Below are positions 11,815-22,608 of a DNA stretch of 64,000 nucleotides, one piece after another. Numbering within the stretch: the first letter of the stretch is position 1; each line of letters starts with the position of its first letter. Position numbers and translations under genes: made by a program. The notes under the pieces were generated by a model. The model saw only the letters and a list, made by a program, of their open reading frames with translations. It had not been told where the DNA came from and did no database searches. This DNA comes from Blastomyces gilchristii SLH14081. Taxonomy: Eukaryota > Ascomycota > Eurotiomycetes > Onygenales > Ajellomycetaceae. Location: positions 2,177,420 to 2,241,419 of the forward strand of contig NW_003101675.1 of NCBI RefSeq assembly GCF_000003855.2, given 5' to 3'.

Positions 11815-14498
11815 TATTCTTCTCTCTCTAAGACTTCATCTGTGAAGTCTTTCACTGAGTGACTTTATAGAATCAGCTCAGCACTGTAGTGATACTCACT
11901 AAAAATTCTTTATATCTATAAAAAAACCTCAGTAAGGAAAAATTCCTTGTTACTATAAAGAGAAAAGAGTCTGTTACTCAGTTTCTTATTCTGTGAGATT
12001 CTTTGTAATCTACAGATTCTTCTCTGACTATCATACAGATTCATCTCATATCTTTCATATAGAAGAGTTCTAGTTGACTCTCAATCATTTTCATGAGATT
12101 CTTATATAATTATTATACAGATTTATCTTACAGATGAATCACTCTCTGTGAGATTATCTTTATCAAAGAGAAGTATTTATGAGTTAATCTTTCACTCATT
12201 CTTGTAAATCATTGTTTTTTGACACTGTAGAATTGTGAGGAATTTTCCATTCTTTCACTAACTCTGTAGAATTGTAGAATCAAGATGTTCACAGTCTGTA
12301 ATTACTCTTTATAGTTATATAGAAAGATTCAGATCTACAATTTACAATCATACTTTATTTACTAGAGTGATCTGACTATTCTATGAAATTACTTACAGTG
12401 TAAGTAAATCTGTCTAGAGTAGTATAAATATCTCAGATCTGTCTGTAAAATCTCATCTTCTTTTTTCTTTTTCTGTAACAGCTTTTATCTCTATAAACTG
12501 TGAGTATCTTCATTCATCTGCAAAGTGTTTTCACTCAGATGATAGAGAGAGAGTGTTTCTGATAATATTCATATATTAATTCAAGAACTTCTCAAGAATA
12601 AAAAAATTTTTAATTTCAATATCTTTATAAACAATGTCTGACTACTACTGAGCTTCTTATAAGCATTCTTATAACTTCTCTAGTCACTTTTTATCAGCTG
12701 ATGAAGCAGAAGTGTCATCACTTATAACAGTGTCTTCATTCTTCTCAGTCTTATCACTGCATCTGATCTTCAGATCAGCAGTCAATCTCATATCTTCTTC
12801 AAATCAGTCTCTGACTCTAAGCAGCACAGTCTCACTCTTTGCTATAAGTTTTTCTGTAAGTAATTTCTTACAGATTCTAGCTAATAGTTCTTGTAAAGCT
12901 TCTGATATTATCAGTGTCTTCTACAGCTCTGCAGGCCTATAATCACTCTCTTTCTACTCACACAATCTCTGATCAGATATATGTAAATATATCTAGATTC
13001 TCTATTAATGATTCTCACATCACAGCACATTTCTGCAATTTCATTGTTAATAAGAGATAAGTCTCTGAGTACTTGCAAAATTCAGATAATCAAGACAATG
13101 TGAATGTTATGAATTCATGACAGAAGTTGTTCTGAATAGATAAGTTCTCTCTTCATATCTTAATTATTTCTGAGCTGAATACTTCAGCACAACTGAGAAA
13201 GCAGATATAGCTTTGTAAGAGATATCTAATCACATACACAGATAGTCAGCTCTTAAGACTCTGTTACAACTGCATACACTCTGATATCTGACTTCTCTGA
13301 AGTCTGTGCATTTCTGATAATCTTTATATCAAATACAATAATTATCTGTACTGCAGACATGATACTTTCTGCTTTTTTAAAGAGAAGAATTGATAGTCAC
13401 AGAGAAGTTAAGTATTATAAGTGTTAAAAATGTAAGTGTGATTTTTCTTTATTTTTTCTTTATTAATCTCTAAATTGTGTTCACAGCTCTGTTTTTATTT
13501 TCTTTATTTTTTAACTTTAATAAGAGTATAATTTCTTCTTTTCTTTGTATACACTGCAGACTGTTCATCTCAGTAGAAACTTATCATCTTATAAACTAGA
13601 GTTTATAAATAACAGTGTTAATATCTTTATTACAATCAGATTCTTAGTGAAGATCACATTATTCTAGCTTATCAGAATTCACAGTATGAAAGTCATGTCT
13701 CAGCTTCTGCAGATATCTTATCTACTCAGATAATTCTCAAGTGAACTTATTCATCTTATCAGAATATTCTTGTCACTGAACCTTGAATCAGAGCTTATAA
13801 TCTCACTTTTCTGAGTTAATAATCTCTTTGATCTGATATTCTCTTTCACTCTCTAGTACTTTATAAACAGAGTGATGAGTCACAGAATTCTCTTCTAAGA
13901 ATTTCTTATATTCACAGAGCAAAGAGATATGAAAAACATTATATATCTACAACTTAGATAACAGTTTTAATCTATAGAACTATAAGCTAACTTTCTTCAC
14001 AATCTTATAAAACTCTGTTTATAAGAGATTCAGCTTCTTACTAGATCTCTGTGTGATAATATTTTCTAGACTTAGTCAGACTTTATTATCTTTCTTAAAA
14101 CTTTTTATAATATACTTGAAGTCATAGTATCTCTTCTAATACTCTTGAGTCTTTCTCAAGAATTCACAGACTTTCTTCTGAATATTCTGAATTCTCTCAG
14201 TCTGTTCACAGACATCATCACACTCTATAGTATACTCTTGCAGATTTATCAAGATTATCTATGAGTGAGTTTCAGTGAGCATCTCAAAGAGAGTTTTATC
14301 TATACTGACATGCTTTGAGTTATTGTATATGAACTCTGTGAGTGATAATCAATACACTCAGTCATTCTAATTGTAATTAACAAAGTATTACAGATACTAT
14401 TTTAATATACTTATCAGATATTCTATCTGATCATCTGTCTATTAATAAAAAGTCATGCTTAGATCTTATAAGATCTTCAGTATAGTTATTAGATCAGA

Positions 14499-14729
14499 TC
14501 AGAACTCTTCTACAAAGATTAATTCTCTATCTGAGACAATGTTTACAGACAACTCATGTAACTGAATCACATTGTGAATAAAGATATGAGTTAAATTCTT
14601 TGACTTTAAGTTCTTATGAGTGAGTATAAAGTATGTTATCTTGATAAAGTGATTCACTATTATCAGCACACTGTCAAAGCAGATATTATATATGTTCTTA
14701 CTTTTAGAGAGATTTATAAGAATATTCAT
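14499..14729 (-). pseudogene. Gypsy integrase core fragment (inner copy)
   Basis: A 76-codon open stretch reads like the Ty3/Gypsy integrase catalytic core: FDSVLIIVNHFIKITYFI, then IFIHNVIQLHELSVNIVSDRELIF. Family members have a D in the first block (V-D-R-F-T-K) and a second D in SDRG; here the first is N, consistent with G-to-A mutation, and the second is kept. The following + coordinates down to about 14,120 continue with an LTEFIYNNSKH-type block, also typical of integrase. The homologous piece of the outer copy is at 22378-22608. Confidence 0.8.
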
Positions 14730-15751
14730 TTCTAGCTGTTTTCAAGGTTTCTGCAGAATGAGTAGAGAAGTAAGTTCTTTATATAGTCTGAATCATATTA
14801 TTTATAAACTCTGATAAATAGTATAAGAATTCACTATCTTCTTTATAAGTTCTTATATCTTCAGTTAGAAGTATTTTCTTATAAGTAACTTATAAGTTCT
14901 AGTATCTATAAAATAACTCACTAGAGAGAAGAGTTATAATATCTTTTAATAAGTTCTATGTATAGAAACTCATTTACAGGTATATAAATTCAGTTCTCTC
15001 TTCACAAGAGATTATTTAAGTCTCTTTAATTCTTTATTTCTGCAGAGTTGATCTCTGCTGTAAGCAGTTTCTGAATATATTAAGTATATTCATTCTTCAG
15101 TTGCAGTTCAGATAATCTGAATAGAAGATCTTATAAAGACTTATACTCTGTTTCTTCTTACATCAGATCTTTCATAGTACTTCTCAAAGCTTATAAATTC
15201 TTTAGATTATAGATACTCTCTTCAAGAATTCTCACAGAGATTCTCAGAGTGTTAACTCTCAGTGTTATAGAAAGTAGTTATACAGGCTTTTTCTCTCTCT
15301 TTCTTCTCTTCTCTTATAAGAGATTAAGAGACTCTTCAGTCAATCTCTTTATAACACTCAGTCTGAGTATTCTGTAAAGCTTTTCTGTCTTCTCTAGTCT
15401 CTCTATATCTGTTATTCTGATCTTCTTAATACAGTCTGATCTGTAAGAGAGTCTGTCTACTGAGTTCTTAGTTCTCTTAATATATTCTATCTTGAATCAG
15501 AACTCACTCAGTCTCTGAGCTCAGTAAACCTGTTATTACAAGAGTTTCTTAATTGAAGTAAACTATTATAAGCTATCATGATCAGTTCTAACAGTAATCA
15601 CTGTTATAAGACTCTCAAAGTAGTGATATCAGTGACAGAAGAATTTCACTATTATAAGAAACTTCTGATTATAAATATTATAGTTAATCTTCACAGGTTA
15701 CATCTTTCATAAGAAAAAGATTACTGAAACTCAGTTCTCATTTAACTGTAG

Positions 15752-15934
15752 TTATAAGACTATTTCTGAAATTGTAAAGAAGAAGATATCTGTCTTCAAT
15801 CTAATTAAGAGTAAGAAATCAAAGTGAAACAGTATCACTGTATCTATGAATATCTGTTTTAATCTTATAAAGACTCTGTAAGATTCTGAGATAAGAAAGT
15901 TCTTACAGTTCTCTCTTTTTAACAATCTTTTCAT
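15752..15934 (-). pseudogene. Gypsy RNase H-region fragment (inner copy)
   Basis: The 60-codon open stretch contains IRLKTD and a preceding LKQIFIDTVILFHFD block. This matches the Gypsy RT-RNase H boundary, where LK-FT-APIL-HFD is followed by ETDASGFA. The catalytic-type Asp of the ETD motif is retained in this fragment, but the surrounding frame is broken. A matching decayed copy lies at about 23,640-23,830 in the outer element. Confidence 0.7.
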
Positions 15935-16099
15935 TCTCTATTTATGAAATGACTTCTTCTTATTTTCATTCTTTAGCATGTCTGTAAGAGTCAAGAAGAT
16001 TCTTATAAATACAAAGATAAATTATCTATAGAAATTCACAAAGCTCAGAAAGATCTGAATCTCATAAATACTAGTTAACTCTGATTATAATAGAATAGT

Positions 16100-16800
16100 C
16101 TTAACTTATGAAGATTCTATCTGAATATCATCTACAGTAATTATATATTCTAGGAAATTAATCTGACAGATACTGAAGTTGCACTTTATAAGCTTAATAT
16201 ACAGTTCTATCTCATCTAAGATCTTCAACACACTTTATACATACTCAGTGTGTTCTTTCTTCTTCACAGAGTACATCATCACATCATTCAGATATATTAT
16301 TATAAAGGTATTCAGATATATATGAAGTATTTTATTAATAAAAGACTGAAATACTGCAGAGATATTAGTCAAATCAAAAGACATTATTAGATATTTAAAC
16401 AATCTCAGTGCAGTTCTAAAGACAGTCTTTCATTCATTCTCAGACTGTATTCACAGTTATGTATATACATTGATTACATTCAGTTATATGAATATAACAG
16501 CTTCTGTAAGACAGTTAATTACATTCTCAATTAGAGACAGAGAATAGCAACTCTTTATTATCTTAAAGTTCAGATTATAATAGTCTATATACAATCTGAG
16601 ATCTTTATTCTTCTTCTTTATAAATATTACAGAGACTTCTGTGAAGATCTGTAAAGATTGAATAAAGTTATTCTTCAGATTCTTCTTTATATAGGTCTGT
16701 AAGATCTCTGTCTCATAATAAAAGAGCTTATAGATTAATTTTCAGAAGAGTTTCTATTCTTCTATTAAATCTATTATCAGATTCTTCTCATAGTGAGAAG
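16100..16800 (-). pseudogene. Gypsy reverse transcriptase region (inner copy), active site altered
   Basis: On the minus strand at about 16265-16310 the reading is YLNDVMMYSVKKKE, matching the RT motif C box YLDDVLVYS with the first catalytic Asp changed to Asn. At the equivalent place in the outer copy (about 24,140-24,190) both Asp codons read as Asn. G-to-A changes of GAT/GAC explain this, and they would abolish polymerase activity even without the many stops. Confidence 0.72.
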
Positions 16801-18297
16801 AAAGCTCAGCTGTCTTTACTAAGCTGAATATCTCTGCAAGATCTCAGTATTTCTCTAGTATCTGAAGCTCAGTTTTCATAATCATGAAGTTCTCAGACAT
16901 TTATAAAGTTATTATATAGATAAGCTTGTCTTCTCTAATTAACTCTGTAATATTAACTGATTCTATCTCTATGAGTAAATCTGTCAATACTGATCAGAAG
17001 TATAAATCTGACTCATGAACAGCTATGTATGAATTATATCTTTGAAGTTATACAAGTCTTAAGTACATGTCATCTGTGATATTTATAATAATCACAGTTT
17101 TTACAAATCTTCTTCAGATTCTGAAGAAATCTTGTAATTCAAAGATGACTCTTATAAGTCTCTCAGCTCTCAGATCTGAGTTCTCACATTCTGCTTATTA
17201 TAAGAGTAGATTCTCAGTTTTCATTATTCAGCTTATTCACTCTGTGAGCTTTAGAAATACTACAGTGATCTGAGATTCTGAGTTCATTAATACTTTTCAT
17301 ACTTGTAAGATAACAGTACTGTGACACAGTCTCTTCTCATAAGTAAGCATTTTCATCAGAGAAGTAACAGATTCAGATATCAGCTTCAAGACTCTTAAGA
17401 AGACTGTTACTGACTCTGTTTATAACTTCTTAAATTTCTATTTTAATTTATCTGAACAGTTTATGTAAAGATGTTCTGATTTAGAATAGATAAAGCAGAG
17501 ATTCTTTTTCTTAATCTCTCTATTATACACTCTGTTTATAGAAACTTATGAAGCTCTCTCTCTCTACTCAGCAGTCAGATATAAATCTCTCTGTATCTTA
17601 TTATCTTTTTCTAACAAATCTGTTCTCTGTTATTCTAGCTCTTATAAGACTAGTTAATGATTCACTCTCTACAGATCTGTAACTCTCACAGTAATTTATA
17701 AGCAGTGAATAAGAGTCATCAGTTTCTTCAGAGTTAAGAACTTAGAGTCTTATTTAATAAGCTTATTCTACATATCTTTATTCAGTCTCTTTATAAATAT
17801 TATTATTCAGGTCTTGTTTCAGAGCTCTGTTTTCACAGATCTCAATTCATATTATAATTTCATGAAGTACTGTAAGTAGTCTTCATCAGATTTCTCATCT
17901 CTTTTTCTAATATTAATAATTATAGCTCAGATATTCTCTGTTTAGCTTACAGAGTCTCTCAACTTATTCTTTAGATAGGTCTTAAGAACAGATCAGCAGA
18001 ATCTCTTGTAATCATTCTCTAGATAATTCAGTTAGTTCTTGACTTCAGTGTAGTAGAGATCTGTCATTGTGTAGATAACAGCTTCTTTATCTTTTATATC
18101 ACACAGTCAGACTTGTAAGTCAATTTTAAATACAAACTTATAAAAGCTTTTATAGATTGTGATTCAGTAAGTAATCTTAAGTAATTATAACTTAAGAAAG
18201 TTTCTTTTCAGTTCACAGATATCTCTGAAGATCATGTCTAGAGACTCAGTTTAAAAGTGTTTACAGACAGTAAGCATTTCTTATAGAAAAATAGCTT

Positions 18298-19364
18298 ATT
18301 ATTATTATTATTCTTCAATTATAGATGTATGCAGTCAGAGACTATAACATTTATCTGAGAGTCTTTAGTTCTCAGAGTTTTTCCTATATCTATAGAGTCA
18401 ACTATTATACATTTATCAATTTCAAATATGTAAAATCAGAAAATTCCAGCTCAGAATACAAAAACTGTTTATAAATTACAGTATTTCAACATCTTCTGAT
18501 AGTTTGAAATCATTTGAAAATATTATGACAAAAGAAAAGAGAACATAGTCTTAAAGATAGATATATTAAATAGATAGAGAAAAGAATAGAAGAAAACAAG
18601 TACAGTAAAGAGAGCTATAGAACAAGATCTCTGCAGTTTATATCTTAAGCTATATACATATTTTAACACTCTATATAACTGACTGCTGTCTCTGTTCTCT
18701 TGAGCTCACTTCAGGGATTATCATTCTCTCTAAAGAGCTGCTGCCCAGCTAGCTTCTGTAACTAGCTTATTCATAAGTGAGATTCTCACTAAGAATAATA
18801 TCAGAGCTACTTAATTCTAGTTAAGTCTCTAATCTTTCAGCTATCAATCTCAGCATTCCAGCCTATCAATTGACTGTCATGATCTTGCTTATACTAACCA
18901 CCTATTAAGGGTGTCTAGGCCTCGTCTCATCTAGGTCCTTGCTAGGCCCAGGGTGTCCTAATCAGATAGTTTTTAAATCTCATTCCCTGGAAGTGAGTGC
19001 CTAGAGTGAGGGGGATGAGACCTGGCCAGTTAAGCTTGATAATGATTTGCTATCCTGCAGACACTCTAGATCTCAATTACTCTAGTACTGATCTAACTTG
19101 AAGCATCTGAGGGGCTGTTAATTCTAAGATCAGTGAGAATTAGTGCCCGGGAACCTCTGGAATAAACATCTTAAGCTTGATAATGATTCACTATAGTGCA
19201 CCCAGAGGCCCTCAGTACTGTTTTATGACTTAACAGTGAAAGCTGTGGTTAAGATGGCCCTTGCAGGGTTCGAACCTGCCCCCTCTTGGCATTCATTCCC
19301 CGGGGGGAAGGCCGCTAATTGAGGCTCCATGGTAGCGTAGTTAACCACTACGCCACCGGGCCAG
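18298..19364 (-). mobile_element. tRNA-headed retroposon (long SINE), 1.07 kb, with LINE-like 3' tail
   Basis: Flanked by the 13-bp duplicate AGAAAAATAGCTT (18285-18297 and 19365-19377). The empty site exists in the outer Gypsy copy at about 26162. The minus-strand head (about 19362-19250) begins GGCCCGGTGGCGTAGTGG, with a perfect A box (TGGCGTAGTGG), a D-arm stem GCGTAG/CTACGC, a T-arm GCAGG-TTCGAAC-CCTGC and a B box GGTTCGAACCC. A noncoding body of about 600 bp follows, then about 300 bp matching the 3' end of the LINE at 19917-20235 and an AAT tail. The head and body keep high GC; the tail does not. Confidence 0.85.
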
Positions 19365-19635
19365 AGAAAAATAGCTTGATTCTGTAAGAGATACTCAAGA
19401 ATGTTCTTCACTAAAATTGATTTGTTTATGAGTTCAGAGAGTTTCTTTATCATAGATATAGAGAATAATGTTCTGTGAGTAATTAATAAGTTCTCTGAGA
19501 CTTCTTTTATAGAGATTATTCATGATTTAGATAGCTGCTTCTGAGTGTCTGCAGTAGAGTTTATAGAGATTGAAGTATATAAGTTTCTAGTTCTTTCAGT
19601 TATAACAGGCAGTTGCTGACTGACTGAGCTTGAAA

Positions 19636-19892
19636 TGTAAGAATAAGTGCTTACAGGCAATTATTCAGATATTTACAGCTTGACATGATATGTACTGTTA
19701 ATTACTAGAAGTATTCACAGTAGAAAGATAAATATAGAGATCAAATGTATAATAGCATTTAAGCTGAGTTATAAATAGTATTCACAAACTTCAGTCTATA
19801 TAGTTATGTGTAGTCAAGAGCTGCTAACTCTATTGATTATATAAGAGATAGAAATAGAGGTAAAGAATTTGTAAGAAGTGAGATTTCTTACA
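19636..19892 (-). repeat. 5' LTR of inner Gypsy element
   Basis: 257 bp, the same length as the partner LTR at 11558-11814. Differences are mostly G/A and C/T; for example CGC in the partner is TAC here and GGCG is GACA. Target duplicate ATAAT follows directly at 19893-19897. Confidence 0.88.
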
Positions 19893-19916
19893 ATAATATA
19901 CTTAAAGTCATAGTAT

Positions 19917-21995
19917 TATTATTATTACTATTCTTTAATTATAGATGTATGCAGTCAGAGACTATGACATCTACCTGAGAACTAAAAGTTCTCAGGGTTT
20001 TTCCTATATCTATAAAGTTAACTATTATACATTCATCAATTTCAGATATGTAAAATCAGAAAATTTCAACTCAGAATATAAAAACTGTTTATAAATTGCA
20101 GTGTTTTAACATCTTCTGATACTTTGAAATCATTTAACAATATCATGACAAAAGAAAAGAGAACACAGTCTTAAAGATAGACACATTAAATAGATAGATA
20201 GAAAAAAATAGAAAGGAAAAAGTAAAGTAAAATAGAGAGAGACTGTAATGAAACAAATTATCAAAAGATAGTATATAGCTGTTTTAACAGACTATATCTG
20301 ATCAATTTCCTTCTCTTCATATTCAGATATTTCTGAATTCAGTCATTTTCTTATAGCTGCTTGAGTTTCTGATAGAAAGTCTATTAAGTATTTAATTCCT
20401 GTCTCAGTTGAGAATAAGAATCTCATATTTAATTGATTTAGATCATACTTCTCTTTCAATCTGACTCTGAGACTATTGTATAATACACAGTGCATTATAA
20501 TATGCTCAGAATTCTCATTTGCATTGCAGAATGAGCATTCTATTGAATCAAATCTATCATCAAATCTTTGCATATAAGATTTGAAATAGTCATGTTCTAG
20601 TTTCAGCTGTATTATAGATAAGAATATTTTCTTTTTACATTTAATTAAACAAGATTTTCACTTGAGTTTTGTTTCAAATCTTGAATAATATATACTCTTC
20701 TTTTATTTCTGCCAGCTTTCATTTCACTTGTCTAGATAAGATTCTTTTATTTTTCTCTTTATAAAAGATCAGAACACAATTTTTTGAATAGATCTGCTTA
20801 GTTCTGAACCTTTTTTTACAGCTGAATCAGCCAATTCATTGTCATGAATATTTATATGAGCAGGAACTCAGTGCAGATGAATTATCAGCTTTGATATTCT
20901 TCTCTTTTGAATTTTTAAAACAGAGTTTAAGATCAGTTCAAGATTCATTTGATCATTATGAATCTGACTATTTTTAAGTCTTTTTAAAGCAGCTTGACTA
21001 TCAGAGAATATTCATATCTCTTTCAAACTATTTTCTCTTTTATGAGATTTTATTTTAATAAGTTTGAAAGCTTTCACTATTGCAAATAGTTCAGCATCAA
21101 AGACTTCAGATTCACAGCCTAAATTTCAGAAATCTGAGATAAAATTAATATTATCTTCAGTATAAGCAATGCCTGCACCTAATCTATTCAAATTCTTGTT
21201 TTTTAAGTCATCTGAATAAATCAGAATAGAGTCTTTTATATTGATTGTAGAAATTCTATTCAAATGCTGTTCATATTCTTTCTCTTTAGATAGTTCACTT
21301 ATTTGTAAGTCTATAAGAGATTCAAGCTTTTCTCTTCAGAGAGATAACTTCTCATGATCAACTTTTTCAACATTTAAAGAAGAAAATTGATTTTTAATCA
21401 GTGAGCATAGTCTGTATAGTTGAGAAGGCATTTTCTTTGAAGAATTATTTTCATTTCAATCAAGAAATCTATTTCAATTCAGTTCATTTTCAGAGATAAT
21501 TGATGAAAATGAAGAAGAGACTCTTTCTCTGATTATATGATTTGAGCTCATCTTTATAACTCTCAGAGTATAGTTCATACAGGTCTTTTCAAATCTAATA
21601 GCAGAAGAGAGAATTGAAGCTTCAATTTCCATTACTTTAATAGAAGATGATTTGAATGCTCTCAGAATTCTTCTCAAAGCTCTGTTTTACAGACTTTGAA
21701 AGAGTTCAGTGAAATTTCCTTGATTATTTCATCAAACTTAAACTTCATAATCAGCTACTGAGGTAATACAGGCTATATATAACTGTCTCATAGTCTGGAA
21801 GGATAGACCTCTCTCTGTATTTAATAGTTTGATAATGTTGTTCAATAGTCTTTCTGCCTTGACAGTTCTTTGTTGAATATGATATTTAAAATTCAACTTG
21901 AAGTTTAATCATACTTCTAATCATTTGACATTTAAACTGGGTTTAATCTCTCTATTTAAAAGAGTTAGATATAGTTCTTTTTCATTGAATCTAGG
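19917..21995 (-). mobile_element. 5'-truncated Tad1-like LINE (non-LTR retrotransposon)
   Basis: Flanked by the 14-bp duplicate TAAAGTCATAGTAT (19903-19916 and 21996-22009); the empty site in the inner Gypsy copy is at about 14117. The AAT-repeat tail is at the low-coordinate end, so the element is minus-strand. Coding covers only the end of the RT protein: an RNase H domain (about 20,800-21,190) and a terminal CCHC knuckle (20343-20573). The upstream RT core is absent, as expected for truncated target-primed insertion. Confidence 0.88.
20343..21190 (-). pseudogene. LINE ORF2 C-terminus: RNase H domain and CCHC knuckle
   Basis: Minus-strand reading from about 21,190 shows RLGAGIAYTEDN, then DAELFAIVKAFKLI, then IFSDSQAALKRLKN, then WVPAHINIHDNELADSA. 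These correspond to the D, E, D and late H/D positions of RNase HI domains found in Tad1/I-clade LINEs. At 20,520-20,575 the segment CSFCNANENSEHIIMHC is the CCHC-type knuckle common at the end of these proteins. A few in-frame stops disable it. The order RNase H then CCHC supports the fungal Tad1-type assignment. Confidence 0.8.
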
Positions 21996-22377
21996 TAAAG
22001 TCATAGTATCTCTTCTAATACTCTTAAGTCTTTCTCAAGAATTCATGAGCTTTCTTCTGAATATTCTGAATTCTCTTAGTTTGTTCATGAGTATCATCAC
22101 ACTCTATAGTATACTCTTGTGAGTTTATCAAGATTATTTATAAGTGAGTCTCAGTGAGTATTTCAAAGAGGGTTTTATCTGTGCTAATATACTTTGAGTT
22201 ATTATATATAAACTCTGTGAGTGATAATTAATACACTCAGTTATTCTGATTATAATTGACAAAGCACTGCAGATACTATTTCAATATACTTATCAGATAT
22301 TCTATCTGATTATCTGTCTGTTAATGAAAAGCAGTGCTTAGATCTTATAAGATCTTCAGTATAGTTATCAGATCAGA

Positions 22378-22608
22378 TCAGAACTTCTCTATGAAGATTA
22401 ATTCTCTATCTAAGACAATGTTTATAGATAACTCATACAACTGAATCATATCACAGATAAAGATATAAGTCAAATTCTTTGACTTTAAGTTCTTACAGAT
22501 GAATATAAAGTGTGTTATCTTAATAAAGTAATCTACTATTATCAGCACACTGTCAAAGCAGGCATTATATATATTCTTACTTTCAGAGAGACTTATAAGA
22601 GTATTCAT
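22378..22608 (-). pseudogene. Gypsy integrase core fragment (outer copy)
   Basis: A 76-codon open stretch parallel to 14499-14729. It keeps the first catalytic-type Asp (IIVDYF), where the inner copy has Asn, but reads VLDREL for the second block. The two copies have therefore lost different residues, which helps in inferring the ancestral family. Confidence 0.78.

Larger units (their letters stand above)
11558..19892 (-). mobile_element. Inner Ty3/Gypsy LTR retrotransposon, both LTRs, hypermutated
   Basis: Two 257-bp LTRs (TGTAAGAA...TTCTTACA) bound the element, flanked by the 5-bp duplicate ATAAT at 11553-11557 and 19893-19897. Joining the flanks restores the uninterrupted integrase sequence seen at about 14100. 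Coding is on the minus strand in the order gag/protease (about 17,000-18,280), reverse transcriptase (about 16,000-16,800), RNase H (about 15,750-15,950) and integrase (14,100-14,900), so pol follows the Ty3/Gypsy order. A purine tract lies next to the 3' LTR (minus strand of 11815-11832). A 1.07-kb retroposon interrupts it at 18298-19364. All frames carry many stops. Confidence 0.88.

Noticed and set aside
12712..12942. Open frames on the + strand within the Gypsy elements (also 17067-17273)
   Set aside because: They are antisense to the minus-strand pol and gag reading and arise from loss of C and G; no motif supports them.
19250..19364. Functional tRNA gene on the minus strand
   Set aside because: The D-arm, T-arm and both Pol III boxes are good, but the region between them is too long and GC-rich for a tRNA anticodon/variable region. 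The sequence is the head of a retroposon with target duplications and a second copy at 37744.
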